This document shows, in pieces, positions 15,894-24,149 of a stretch of 43,373 bases of DNA. The stretch is from assembly GCA_026014815.1 (NCBI GenBank), contig JAOZHP010000025.1, forward strand, positions 1 to 43,373, in the 5' to 3' direction. The notes under the pieces were generated by a model, which was not told where the DNA came from, did no database searches, and was given only the letters and a program-made list of their open reading frames with translations. Origin of the DNA: Candidatus Bathyarchaeota archaeon. Lineage in GTDB: Archaea > Thermoproteota > Bathyarchaeia > TCS64. Positions within the stretch are counted from its first letter, which is position 1, and each line of letters starts with the position of its first letter. The position numbers were made by a program, and so were the translations under genes.

Positions 15894-17645
15894 ATGATTT
15901 TCTCGTTCAGCAACATCTTACTGGTAGCTGCATCTATCACATTCATCGCAGCGGTAAACGTCTGGGCGAGACTCAGGATGCCGGGACGCATCCCGGGGAG
16001 TATCCTCATTACCCTCGGCTCCATGTGGAGTCTGCTCCACTGGCTTCAGGTTACTAGCGTAGGATCTAGCGATGTTCTTTTCTGGTTCAGGCTCCAGACA
16101 ATATGCTCATACCTTGTGCCCCCGGTTTTCATTATATTCTCAATTAGATACTTCGAGATGAAGCAGAGCACCAGAGAAAACTTCGCCTTGATAATGATGA
16201 TTCCGCTGATGTTCACTGTACTGACGGTTACAAACGATTACCATCACCTCATGTGGACCACCCCAATGATACATCAAAACAAGATGGTGGCAGTGAATTA
16301 CGGATACGCTGGCTTCCTATCAATTTTCTATGTCTTTGCCCAAGTGATGTACGCCACATATAGCTACGTTCGTATGATAACGGCGTCGCATAAGCTGTAC
16401 AAAGTAAGGGCAGTGATATTCTTGGTGGCAATCTCAGTCTACGTCACAGTCTATGTGTTATCTAGTCTAGGTCTACTGCCCAACTTCCTCAACATCTCAT
16501 CTCTAGTCTTTAACTTCCTGAGCGTATCAATCGCGTTCATCGGTCCAGACTACCTGTACAGGCTGGATGTTCTGCCTGTCGCCTACGAGTCAGTCATCGA
16601 CAAGATGAAGGACGCGGTCATAATCACCGACCAGAACCACCGCGTCATTTTCATGAACGACTCTGCAAGAAAACTAACAGAAACTGATGAGTATAAATTC
16701 CTCTCACTGAGTATACAAGATATCGTACCGGACCTGTTCCTCGACGACAACGAGGAAATTACTGAGAAAACCGATATCGAGTACAATGAAAGAGTCTACG
16801 ACCTCAGAGTAACCAGTATAACCGACTGGCAACAAGACGAAAGAACAAAAATATTCATCATCAGGGACATAACCGACCTCGTAAGCTATTCTAAAGGCCT
16901 CGAGAAAGTAATCGACAAGAAAGAGGAAGAACTCAGAGACGCCGAGCGAATGGTAGCCATCGGCGAAACCACCATGATGGTGGGACACGACCTAAGGAAC
17001 CCCCTCCAAGTCATCAAGGGAATCAGCTTCAGCATGAAGAAACAACATCAGGAAAACATGAAAGCCCTCAACGTTTTCAACATGATCGACAAAAGCATCT
17101 TCTACATGGACAAGATAGTCTCAGACTTGCAGGCCTTCGGGAAAAACAGGGCGCCGGATGCTAGGCTCTACAGGATGAAGGACTTGATGGACAACGCTTT
17201 GAGCCAGCTTGAGATCCCCGACAACGTCGAGTTAATCCTCAAGTTCGAGGACGACTTTATGGTTAACGTCGACTGGTACTTTATTCAGAGAGTCTTCATC
17301 AACCTGATGCTGAACGCAGTTCAGGCTATGCCTGACGGCGGTACGTTGAGGATTCAAGCCTTCCCGCGAAATAAAGCCCATGTTATCATGGTAAGCGACA
17401 CGGGAGTTGGAATCGCTGAGGAGAATCTGGATAAACTATTCAAGCCTCTGTTCACGACCAAGGCGAAGGGCACGGGTCTAGGGTTGGCTGTCTGCAAGAA
17501 GATCATCGAGTCCCATAAAGGCACCATAGAGGTGGGGAGCAACCAAGGCGAAGGCACAATCTTCACGATAACTCTTCCCTCAACAGATGACGCGGTTACA
17601 AAAGACACAATATCGTTGGACTTGGTGAAAGAGGCAACGGCGTAA
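15894..17645 (+). CDS. 7TM-PAS sensor histidine kinase
   Basis: 583 residues. Residues about 5-215 contain seven hydrophobic helices of the HisKA_7TM (PF16927) sensor type. A PAS domain follows (about 225-325; VIITDQNHRVIFMNDSARKL), then a coiled-coil linker and a HisKA-type dimerisation helix with H365 in MVGHDLRNPLQ. The ATPase domain has the N box (NLMLNAVQAM), G1 (DTGVGI) and G2 (GTGLGLAVCKK). All boxes look intact. GGAGATC lies a few bases before ATG 15894. The convergent neighbour is a stand-alone receiver (17649-18074), three bases beyond the stop, and is the obvious phosphotransfer partner. Signal unknown; a membrane or lipid-soluble ligand is typical for this sensor. Confidence 0.9.
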   Translation: MIFSFSNILLVAASITFIAAVNVWARLRMPGRIPGSILITLGSMWSLLHWLQVTSVGSSDVLFWFRLQTICSYLVPPVFIIFSIRYFEMKQSTRENFALIMMIPLMFTVLTVTNDYHHLMWTTPMIHQNKMVAVNYGYAGFLSIFYVFAQVMYATYSYVRMITASHKLYKVRAVIFLVAISVYVTVYVLSSLGLLPNFLNISSLVFNFLSVSIAFIGPDYLYRLDVLPVAYESVIDKMKDAVIITDQNHRVIFMNDSARKLTETDEYKFLSLSIQDIVPDLFLDDNEEITEKTDIEYNERVYDLRVTSITDWQQDERTKIFIIRDITDLVSYSKGLEKVIDKKEEELRDAERMVAIGETTMMVGHDLRNPLQVIKGISFSMKKQHQENMKALNVFNMIDKSIFYMDKIVSDLQAFGKNRAPDARLYRMKDLMDNALSQLEIPDNVELILKFEDDFMVNVDWYFIQRVFINLMLNAVQAMPDGGTLRIQAFPRNKAHVIMVSDTGVGIAEENLDKLFKPLFTTKAKGTGLGLAVCKKIIESHKGTIEVGSNQGEGTIFTITLPSTDDAVTKDTISLDLVKEATA

Positions 17646-17648
17646 CTG

Positions 17649-18074
17649 TCAAATCTTCGCTACGACGGGGTAAACAATCATCGGCGTTACTGGGTGGCAA
17701 CTTGACCCTGCACTGATGCTGAGCTTATCCAATTTCTTTACCAGTCTTCCTGGATCAATCGGCTTCATAAGAACGTCACAAACACTGAAGTCGAGGTGCT
17801 TCACCGCGTCGAGGACATCAAAGTACCCCGTAACGAAGATGATGTTGATCTTCTCGTTGATCCGCTTCAGCAATCTTGCCAGTTGATCACCTCTCACGTT
17901 GGGTAAAACAAAGTCCATTATGGCGTAGTTTACTTCCTCGTCCTCGACGATGTCTAATGCTTCATCTGCGTCGCTTGCAGTGTACACTAGGTAGCCTTCG
18001 CTTTCAAGTATAGATTTGAAGCTGAACATGATGTCTCTGTCATCATCGATGAGGAGAACGCTGCGCGCTGTCAC
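17649..18074 (-). CDS. stand-alone response-regulator receiver domain
   Basis: 141 residues, one CheY-like receiver domain with no output domain. Acidic pocket D10-D11, phospho-acceptor D54 (AIMDFVLPN), T82 (VTGY) and K104 (LMKPID) are all present. A short C-terminal tail of about 20 residues follows (SSCHPVTPMIVYPVVAKI). GTG start. It is tail-to-tail with the 7TM kinase, so the pair would form a two-component system acting by protein-protein contact, the usual case in archaea, where many receivers are single-domain. The upstream gap 18075-18227 contains GGAATA/TATTCC half-sites at 18112 and 18126. Confidence 0.88.
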   Translation of the reverse strand: MTARSVLLIDDDRDIMFSFKSILESEGYLVYTASDADEALDIVEDEEVNYAIMDFVLPNVRGDQLARLLKRINEKINIIFVTGYFDVLDAVKHLDFSVCDVLMKPIDPGRLVKKLDKLSISAGSSCHPVTPMIVYPVVAKI

Positions 18075-18227
18075 CTTTTTCCCAAAAAGTGTAAAATCTG
18101 CGTCAATAAGAGGAATATGGTGGATTATTCCATCTCATCAATAGCTCCCCTGAGCCATGAAGATGAGCCAGATTTTAGTTGGGATGTATTATATTTCGGT
18201 GCGTGGTTTGAGTTGTGTTGATATTCT

Positions 18228-19478
18228 TTGACCAAGGTTGATATTCCCCACCATTGCTGGTACGAGGACAAGCCACTCACACTGACCTTCCCCGATGAAT
18301 GGAAGGTTCACAGATGCAAGGTGGCGTCCGAGGACGCGAAAGCCATGACTCCAGAGGAGATCAAGGCAGCAATCCACAACCCCATCGGGCAGAAGCCCCT
18401 CACAAAGCTCGCCGAGAATGCCGAGGAGGTAGTCATCATCTTCGATGACATGACCAGACCCACCAAGACGTGGCAGTATACGCCTGCGATCCTTGAGACA
18501 CTGCACAAGGCAGGCATCCCCAAGGACAATATCAGGTTCATAATTGCTCCCGGCACCCATGGCACTTACGGCAGGATGGATTTCGCCAAGAAGCTGGGCG
18601 ACGACATCGTATCCGAGTATCAAGTCTACAACCATAACCCCTACGAGATGCTGGATTACCTGGGCGACACGAGTCAGGGCTGCCCCGTATGGGTCAACAG
18701 CGAGGTAATGGCCTGCGACCTCAAGATCGGCATAGGCACCGTGCTGTTCCACCGCCTCACCGGACTCAGCGGAGGAGGAAAGATGATCAGCCCAGGCGTC
18801 GTCGGCATCGAGACCATAAAGTACAACCACGGAGACATTGGTGGCTTTGGGCCAGGGCTTAAACCCCACGAGTCCACGGGTTACCTCTGCAACGAGGGAA
18901 ACCTCATGAGGAAAGATATCGAGGAGGCAGCCCGAATGGCGGGACTGGACTACAAGATAGACACAGTGCTTAACCTAGACCGTGACCCCATCGAACTCTA
19001 CGCCGGTGACTTCATCGAGACTCAGCGAAAGGCTGGAGAAGGGGTATTGAGGTGGCACGCCACTGAGAGCCCCGAGGCGGACATCGTGGTGGCAGGGGCG
19101 TACATGCGTGAGAATGAACCTTATCTGAGTATGTGGCCATGCTACAACAGCGTCACCGAGGACGGCACAATCGTGATGGTGCACAACGATCCTGATGGTG
19201 ATATCAACCACTGGTTATTCAACAGGCATGGCAAGGAGATCGGAGCCAGTCTTTGGAACCCTGCGAAGCGCAGATTGGCTAAAGGAAAAAGAATGATTAT
19301 CTTCGGAGACTACCCGTTGAAGAGTTTCGAGATGAGGTATTCTCCAGAGGAAGTCACGTGGATCAGGCGGTGGGACGAGGTAATAGAGGAGCTCAAGAAG
19401 CATCATGGTGCAGGAAGCAGGGTAGCGGTTATACCAGACGGCACCAGCTGCATCCCACAGAAGGGAATAGGGGGCTAA
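18228..19478 (+). CDS. LarA-family nickel-dependent 2-hydroxyacid racemase/epimerase
   Basis: 416 residues of the lactate racemase (LarA, DUF2088) family. The signature FDDMTRPT is at 72-79. H111 and H175 match LarA catalytic His108 and His174, K185 (SGGGK) matches Lys184 that carries the nickel-pincer nucleotide, and H201 matches Ni ligand His200. All active-site residues are therefore in place. LarA-like enzymes invert the C2 hydroxyl of various 2-hydroxy acids. The two downstream genes encode a UxaA-type sugar-acid dehydratase, so a sugar acid is a better substrate guess than lactate. TTG start. The cofactor genes larB, larC and larE are not in the window and must lie elsewhere. Confidence 0.88.
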   Translation: MTKVDIPHHCWYEDKPLTLTFPDEWKVHRCKVASEDAKAMTPEEIKAAIHNPIGQKPLTKLAENAEEVVIIFDDMTRPTKTWQYTPAILETLHKAGIPKDNIRFIIAPGTHGTYGRMDFAKKLGDDIVSEYQVYNHNPYEMLDYLGDTSQGCPVWVNSEVMACDLKIGIGTVLFHRLTGLSGGGKMISPGVVGIETIKYNHGDIGGFGPGLKPHESTGYLCNEGNLMRKDIEEAARMAGLDYKIDTVLNLDRDPIELYAGDFIETQRKAGEGVLRWHATESPEADIVVAGAYMRENEPYLSMWPCYNSVTEDGTIVMVHNDPDGDINHWLFNRHGKEIGASLWNPAKRRLAKGKRMIIFGDYPLKSFEMRYSPEEVTWIRRWDEVIEELKKHHGAGSRVAVIPDGTSCIPQKGIGG

Positions 19479-19480
19479 GA

Positions 19481-19792
19481 ATGAAAAAGGCGATACAGAT
19501 CGATGAGAAAGACAATGTGGCTACGGTCACTGACGACGTAAAGGCCGGTGAGGAGGTAGAGGTCCTCAGCCCACAAGGAGAAGTCATCTTGAAGACAAAG
19601 CTCATAGATGACGTGATTTTTGGGCATAAGATGTCCCTCAGAAAGCTGAAGGAAGGAGAGGAGATAATCAAGTACGGTGAGATAATCGGAGTCGCCTCAA
19701 AGGAGATACCGGTAGGTGAGTGGTTACACACTCACAACGTGAACAGCGCGAGGCTTCACACCCCTGGTGAGAAGGTGAGGGGAGTAACATGA
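19481..19792 (+). CDS. UxaA N-terminal (SAF) subunit of altronate-type dehydratase
   Basis: 103 residues from ATG 19481, three bases after the larA-like stop. The SAF-like fold is indicated by KAIQIDEKDNVATVTDDV and the IGVASKEIPVGEWLHTHNV segment, which is the conserved end of this module. In many bacteria it is fused to the catalytic part; here it is a separate subunit. It ends inside the start of the next gene (ATGA overlap at 19789-19792), indicating coupled translation and a heteromeric enzyme. It contributes to dehydration of a sugar acid such as altronate or galactarate. Confidence 0.85.
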   Translation: MKKAIQIDEKDNVATVTDDVKAGEEVEVLSPQGEVILKTKLIDDVIFGHKMSLRKLKEGEEIIKYGEIIGVASKEIPVGEWLHTHNVNSARLHTPGEKVRGVT

Positions 19793-20964
19793 CTCAGTTC
19801 TATGGATATGAACGCCCTGACGGCTCAGTCGGTGTCAGGAACCACCTCCTAGTGATAGCACCAGTGGACTGTAGCATCGAGCCAGCGAGGAAGATCGCTG
19901 AACAGGTTGAGGGAGCAGTCGCGGTTACTCAGACATATGGTTGCAGGGACGACAGCATGGTGGTTCACAATCTTGTCGGCACAGCGTTGAACCCTAATGT
20001 GGCTGGAGTTCTTATCGTAGGTTTAGGCTGCGAGACACTCACAGGTGACATCCTCATGGAACAGATCGAGCCCAGCGGTAAGCCAGTTTATAATATCACT
20101 ATCCAGGAGGAGGGAGGCACCATTTCAACCCACGCCAAGGGAGTAGGTATACTCCAACGAATGGCACAGGAGATGGGCAAGATTAAACGAGAGGCCTTCC
20201 CAATCAGTAAACTTACCTTAGCTGTCGAGTGTGGAGGCAGCGACGCCACCAGCGGACTAGCGGCCAACCCAGCGGTCGGCGTAGCGGCTGACAAGCTCAT
20301 CGACGAGGGAGGCACCGTAATGTTCGGGGAAACCCAAGAGATGACAGGCACACAGCATATACTCGCTAGAAGAGCCGTAAACGAGCAAGTAGGAAAAGAC
20401 ATCTACAGCATCATTGAGACTCAGGAGAACCGCCTCAAGGCAATGGGTGTGGACAGCAGGTGGATGAGCAAAGGCAACATCGACGGAGGACTCACCACCA
20501 TCGAGGAGAAGAGCCTCGGCGCCATCCGTAAAGGAGGCACAAAGCCTATCCAGGGGGTCCTGTTCAACGACTGGAAACGATTCGACAAACCAACAAAGCC
20601 GGGTCTATACCTTATGGACGGCCCCGGGTGGGATGTACCAAGCGTTACACATATGGTTGCGGCTGGAGCCCAAGTAGTGTGCTTCACCAGCGGAAGAGGC
20701 AGCACCACGGGTCACGCGATAGCTCCTGTAATCAAGATCACGGGAAACCCCGGGACATTCGCTAAGATGCGGGATAACATAGACATCAACGCCGGCACCA
20801 TCCTTGATGGAAGCGAGAGCCTAAACAGCGTCGGTGACCGCATCTACGACATGATCGTGGAAACCGCTAACGGCAGACTTACCACAGCGGAAGCTCTTGG
20901 CTACAAGGAGTTCATAGTGTTTAAGAGAAGCAGGGAAGCCGAGCACATGCTCGGGCACTGCTAA
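19789..20964 (+). CDS. UxaA C-terminal (catalytic) subunit of altronate-type dehydratase
   Basis: 391 residues of the UxaA/GarD hydrolyase family. It starts GYERPDGSVGVRNHLLVI and contains QTYGCRDD, VGLGCE, VECGGSDATSGLAANPAVG, GPGWDVPSVTHMVAAG, and CFTSGRGSTTGHAIAPVIKITGNP, which are the hallmark blocks; conserved cysteines in these blocks are candidate iron ligands. Members dehydrate aldonic or aldaric acids to 2-keto-3-deoxy acids. With the SAF subunit and the LarA-like epimerase it forms a three-gene operon. No aldolase or kinase for the product is nearby. The exact sugar acid is unknown. Confidence 0.85.
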   Translation: MTQFYGYERPDGSVGVRNHLLVIAPVDCSIEPARKIAEQVEGAVAVTQTYGCRDDSMVVHNLVGTALNPNVAGVLIVGLGCETLTGDILMEQIEPSGKPVYNITIQEEGGTISTHAKGVGILQRMAQEMGKIKREAFPISKLTLAVECGGSDATSGLAANPAVGVAADKLIDEGGTVMFGETQEMTGTQHILARRAVNEQVGKDIYSIIETQENRLKAMGVDSRWMSKGNIDGGLTTIEEKSLGAIRKGGTKPIQGVLFNDWKRFDKPTKPGLYLMDGPGWDVPSVTHMVAAGAQVVCFTSGRGSTTGHAIAPVIKITGNPGTFAKMRDNIDINAGTILDGSESLNSVGDRIYDMIVETANGRLTTAEALGYKEFIVFKRSREAEHMLGHC

Positions 20965-21066
20965 AACCTCTTTTTACACATCTCAGCGAGCGTGACATAG
21001 TAGTACTCTTTTTCCAGCAGATATTTTTTCTCTTTTTCGGGGAGATATGAGGCTAAGGATAAGGCG

Positions 21067-21072
21067 TATAAA
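21067..21072 (+). promoter_or_regulatory. TATA box for CinA-like gene
   Basis: TATAAA centred about 27 bases before ATG 21096, with purines upstream (BRE-like). The spacing predicts a leaderless mRNA starting at or next to 21096 and argues against the earlier ATG at 21075. Confidence 0.6.
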
Positions 21073-21095
21073 GGATGGTTCCTGTTTTGGGCTAT

Positions 21096-21932
21096 ATGAA
21101 GCCCACTGGCAGCGTCAAGGTAGAGATAATAGCCACGGGCGATGAGCTTCTCTACGGCAGAATACTGGATACTAACAGCCAATGGATAGCTAAACGCGTC
21201 GCCGAGCTAGGTGCAAAGCTCACAAGAGTCACCATGATAGGTGACGAAACTGAGATAATCGCCGACACGCTCCTTGAGGCTTTAAAGCGTGATGCTCACT
21301 TCATCCTCTTCACGGGAGGTCTCGGCCCCAGCGAAGACGATCTTACTGTGGACAGCATAGGCAACGCGCTGGGTCGTGAAACTGTCATTGACGAGGAAGG
21401 CGCCGGAAAGATCATGGCTGTCTATAAGCAGCGAGGTCTCAACGACGAGGCTGCGATAAACAGGGGTCGCCGGATGGCACGAGTACTTGTAGGCAGTGAT
21501 CCACTTCAGAACCCTGTTGGATTCGCTGTAGGTATGTGCGTAGAGGGGGCGGGAAAGAAGATCTGTACCTTCCCGGGCGTACCATCCGAGATGAAGGGTA
21601 TGTTCGACGCTCATGTCGCTGATATGATTAAGGGGAGAGCCACCAGCGTGTTCCTAGCCAAGACCTATAACGTCAGCATGGTCTGGAAGGACTTCTTCCC
21701 TCTGTACAGGCAGATGCAGCATGACTATCCCGATATGTACATCAAAAACTCAGCCACACCGCCAGTTGAAGGAGAAGATAGAGAGAAAGCCCACACCATC
21801 AAGGTGGACTTTGTGCTGGAAGCGCTGACACCTGAGAAAGCAAAAGAAAAAATGACCTCCTTCCTGAAAGACTACAAGCGCAGGATTGACGAGGTCGGTG
21901 GCGGCAAGATGGATCTCATCAGCAGCAACTAG
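21096..21932 (+). CDS. CinA/MoCF-domain protein (nicotinamide-nucleotide-amidase related)
   Basis: 278 residues from ATG 21096 (the longer start at 21075 is contradicted by the TATA position). The molybdopterin-binding-like domain is marked by VEIIATGDELLYGRILDTNSQWIA and FTGGLGPSEDDLTVDSI, with CTFPGVPSEMKGMF later. The C-terminal amidohydrolase domain of bacterial CinA is absent, as in most archaeal versions, leaving a roughly 280-residue form that is expected to act on nucleotide-type pyrophosphates. It is transcribed alone, after the dehydratase operon. Confidence 0.85.
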   Translation: MKPTGSVKVEIIATGDELLYGRILDTNSQWIAKRVAELGAKLTRVTMIGDETEIIADTLLEALKRDAHFILFTGGLGPSEDDLTVDSIGNALGRETVIDEEGAGKIMAVYKQRGLNDEAAINRGRRMARVLVGSDPLQNPVGFAVGMCVEGAGKKICTFPGVPSEMKGMFDAHVADMIKGRATSVFLAKTYNVSMVWKDFFPLYRQMQHDYPDMYIKNSATPPVEGEDREKAHTIKVDFVLEALTPEKAKEKMTSFLKDYKRRIDEVGGGKMDLISSN

Positions 21933-21986
21933 CACCACATTATATAAAATAAAATACTTTCAGTTCAATAAAACAGAGGAATCGTT

Positions 21987-22175
21987 TTGTGGAGATTAAT
22001 CGACTTTGGAGCCATCGAGAAGCTGGAGGAACACCTTGAAGGCGTATCCTTGACCAAGGAGGCGTTGACTGAGGCCATCGCGTCAGGCTTTGAGAAAACA
22101 GGTCTCATGGTGTTCGGTGCAACGCAGGAAGACTTCGTGGAAGCTATTCTGAAGGCAAAAATTGAGACTGGGTGA
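21987..22175 (+). CDS. small hypothetical protein (62 aa)
   Basis: 62 residues from TTG 21987, acidic, predicted helix-rich (FGAIEKLEEHL, EALTEAIASGF, DFVEAILKAKI). The opening MWRLIDFG superficially recalls the N-terminus of lipoate-ligase-like proteins, but nothing else of that fold is present. It ends two bases before the convergent GlyRS gene. Upstream AT-rich sequence (TTATATAAAATAAAATAC near 21940-21960) supplies a good TATA. Function unknown. Confidence 0.55.
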   Translation: MWRLIDFGAIEKLEEHLEGVSLTKEALTEAIASGFEKTGLMVFGATQEDFVEAILKAKIETG

Positions 22176-22177
22176 AG

Positions 22178-23707
22178 TTACTCTCTCACTACCGGCGCCC
22201 CTAGGTCACTGAACTCTTTCTCACCTTTGAAGTAAGCCTCTAGAGCCGAAGGCAGATCGTTGATTGTGGTGCTTACCTGGGTCCAGCTATCCCTGTCACG
22301 TATAGTCAGGATGCCTTCTTCCACTGTCTTGTAGTCTATCGCCACGGCGAGGGGGGTGCCTACCTCGTCGCTACGGGCGTACCTGCGGCCGATGCTGCCC
22401 TTCTCGTCGTATGTTACCCAGAAACCCTTCTGGATGAGCATGCTTCTAACTTCTTCCGCTTTCTCTGGGAGCCTATCTTTTGATACCAGAGGGAAGACGG
22501 CTACCTGGTAAGGCGCTAGGTTCCTCGGTAGGTGGAATATGTTTCGTTTGTTTTTTCGCTCATAGCTGTTCTCAAGAGTCGCGTACATGAGCCTGTCAAG
22601 GCCGTAGCTTGGCTCCACAACGTAAGGAATGAACCTTGTGCCGTCCTCCCTGAGCACAGTCATATCGATTCCTGAAGCCTCCATGTGGTTCTTTAAGTCA
22701 AAATCGGTCCTGTATGCGCAGCCAGACATCTCAATCCAGCCCCATGTCTCAAGCTGGACTTCTTGATCGTACGTCTGTAGGCTATAGTGGGCTCGTTCAT
22801 CTGGTAGATGTGCTCTATACCTTTGTTTCTCAGGGGGCACACCGATAGCTTGGATGAACTGATGGCTTACTCCCATGAAGTAGCCCTGCCACTCGGTGAG
22901 GATTAGGCCCTTCTCAACCGCTTCACTGATCGTGATCACGAGGGGCTCCTTTATGTCATTCTCCATCATTTTCTCCGTGTAGAGGTTGATCGTTATGTCT
23001 TTGACCTCGCTGAACCATGGACAAGCTGGGTCCTCGGGATCGAAGAAGAGCTCAAGCTCCATTATTGTGAATTCTCTGAGCCTAATCATGCCTTGCCTTG
23101 GACTGATCTCGTTCCGGAGCACCTTGCTGGCCTGAGCCAAAGCAAAAGGCAGTTTCTCCCTGTTGTGCTGAAAAGCCCTCTTATAGTTCATGAACATGGC
23201 CTGAGCGGTCTCGGGACGCGCGTAACCTATCTCGCCGCCGGTGGCCCCTATCTCTGTCTTGAACATGGTCAAGATCAGTGTGGGTTCTTTGAGTTGGCCT
23301 CCACAGTTGGGGCACTTTATCTTGTGATCCACCATGAGGCTCTTTATTGCCTCTCCTCCCATGGCCTCCACGTTCTCCATGCCTGTCTTTTCCTCGATGA
23401 GGTGGTCAGCTCTGAAGCTTTTTCCACACTTGGTGCACATGCTGCTGTGCTCCTTGAAGTTTTCAAGGTGTCCGCTTGCCTGGAAGACACGCTCGGGGTT
23501 GATGACTGGGTCATCTATCTCCAGGAAGCCCTGTCTTCGTACGAAGTGCTCCTTCCATAGTGCCTCGATGTTGCGCTTCAGCTTGGTTCCCAAGTCACCG
23601 TAGGTGACGAATCCGCTCATCCCGCCATATATCTCGAAGCTGGGCCAGTAGAAACCACGCCGCTTGGCGATCTCTGAAACAACATCGTACTTTGTCCTTG
23701 GAGCCAT
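22178..23707 (-). CDS. glyS: glycyl-tRNA synthetase, class II dimeric type
   Basis: 509 residues of the archaeal/eukaryotic alpha2 GlyRS. The N-terminal catalytic region starts with IAKRRGFYWPSFEIYGG and GFVTYGDLGTKLKRNIEALW. A zinc-type insertion has CTKCGKSF and CPNCGGQL. Motif 2 reads RNEISPRQGMIRLREFTIMELELFF and motif 3 EPSYGLDRLMYATLENSY. The anticodon-binding domain runs from APYQVAVFPLVSK with the SIGRRYARSDEVGTP block. It charges tRNA-Gly in the cytoplasm. It is somewhat shorter than many homologues of about 570 residues, the loss being in inserts rather than motifs. Monocistronic on the minus strand, 49 bases downstream of the mevalonate operon. Confidence 0.95.
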   Translation of the reverse strand: MAPRTKYDVVSEIAKRRGFYWPSFEIYGGMSGFVTYGDLGTKLKRNIEALWKEHFVRRQGFLEIDDPVINPERVFQASGHLENFKEHSSMCTKCGKSFRADHLIEEKTGMENVEAMGGEAIKSLMVDHKIKCPNCGGQLKEPTLILTMFKTEIGATGGEIGYARPETAQAMFMNYKRAFQHNREKLPFALAQASKVLRNEISPRQGMIRLREFTIMELELFFDPEDPACPWFSEVKDITINLYTEKMMENDIKEPLVITISEAVEKGLILTEWQGYFMGVSHQFIQAIGVPPEKQRYRAHLPDERAHYSLQTYDQEVQLETWGWIEMSGCAYRTDFDLKNHMEASGIDMTVLREDGTRFIPYVVEPSYGLDRLMYATLENSYERKNKRNIFHLPRNLAPYQVAVFPLVSKDRLPEKAEEVRSMLIQKGFWVTYDEKGSIGRRYARSDEVGTPLAVAIDYKTVEEGILTIRDRDSWTQVSTTINDLPSALEAYFKGEKEFSDLGAPVVRE

Positions 23708-23756
23708 GGTTATCAGAACGAGGAAAAGGTGAATGAATTATAAAAATAGAGAGGTA

Positions 23757-24149
23757 TTACTCGACGACGGGACGGAACTTGTAGCCGTACTGGATGATGC
23801 CTTCCTTGCCGTCTTCCTTCACCTTACGGAACACAGCCTCAACCTTCAAGCCAGCGGATACCTCTTCTGGGTCCACGTCAACGACTTGGCTTAATATCTT
23901 GATACCGTCGTCTAGCTCTATGAGTCCCACCATGTATGGCTTGTACTTCTCGTAGCCCATTGGTGGGTTCCTGATGACGGTCCAAGTAACAACCTCGCCG
24001 GTCTCCGATAGCTTGTATTCACCGAACTCGGTGCTCCCGCATGTGCAGACTGGTCTCGCGGGGAAGTATTTGGCTCCACAGGCTTTGCATTTCTTGCCCT
24101 GAAGCCTGTACCTTGGAACTTCTTCTCTCCAGTATCTTGGTACACTCAT
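23757..24149 (-). CDS. DUF35 OB-fold acyl-CoA-associated protein
   Basis: 130 residues from ATG 24149, which overlaps the thiolase stop as ATGA; the longer frame to 24182 is an upstream extension inside the thiolase. A rubredoxin-like zinc ribbon, CKACGAKYFPARPVCTC, precedes the OB-fold (GEVVTWTVIRNPP, YMVGLIELDDGIKILSQVV). In archaea this protein bridges thiolase and HMG-CoA synthase and forms a shared CoA-binding tunnel, so the acetoacetyl-CoA intermediate is handed over directly. Third gene of the mevalonate-entry operon. Confidence 0.9.
   Translation of the reverse strand: MSVPRYWREEVPRYRLQGKKCKACGAKYFPARPVCTCGSTEFGEYKLSETGEVVTWTVIRNPPMGYEKYKPYMVGLIELDDGIKILSQVVDVDPEEVSAGLKVEAVFRKVKEDGKEGIIQYGYKFRPVVE

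Noticed and set aside
15779..16057. 92-codon ORF before the histidine kinase
   Set aside because: Runs out of frame across the kinase start; no site for ribosome binding and the kinase frame is clearly real.
20961..21182. 73-codon minus-strand ORF at the start of the CinA gene
   Set aside because: The part in the gap (20965-21074) reads rather protein-like, but the only start lies deep inside the CinA gene and no start codon exists within the gap.
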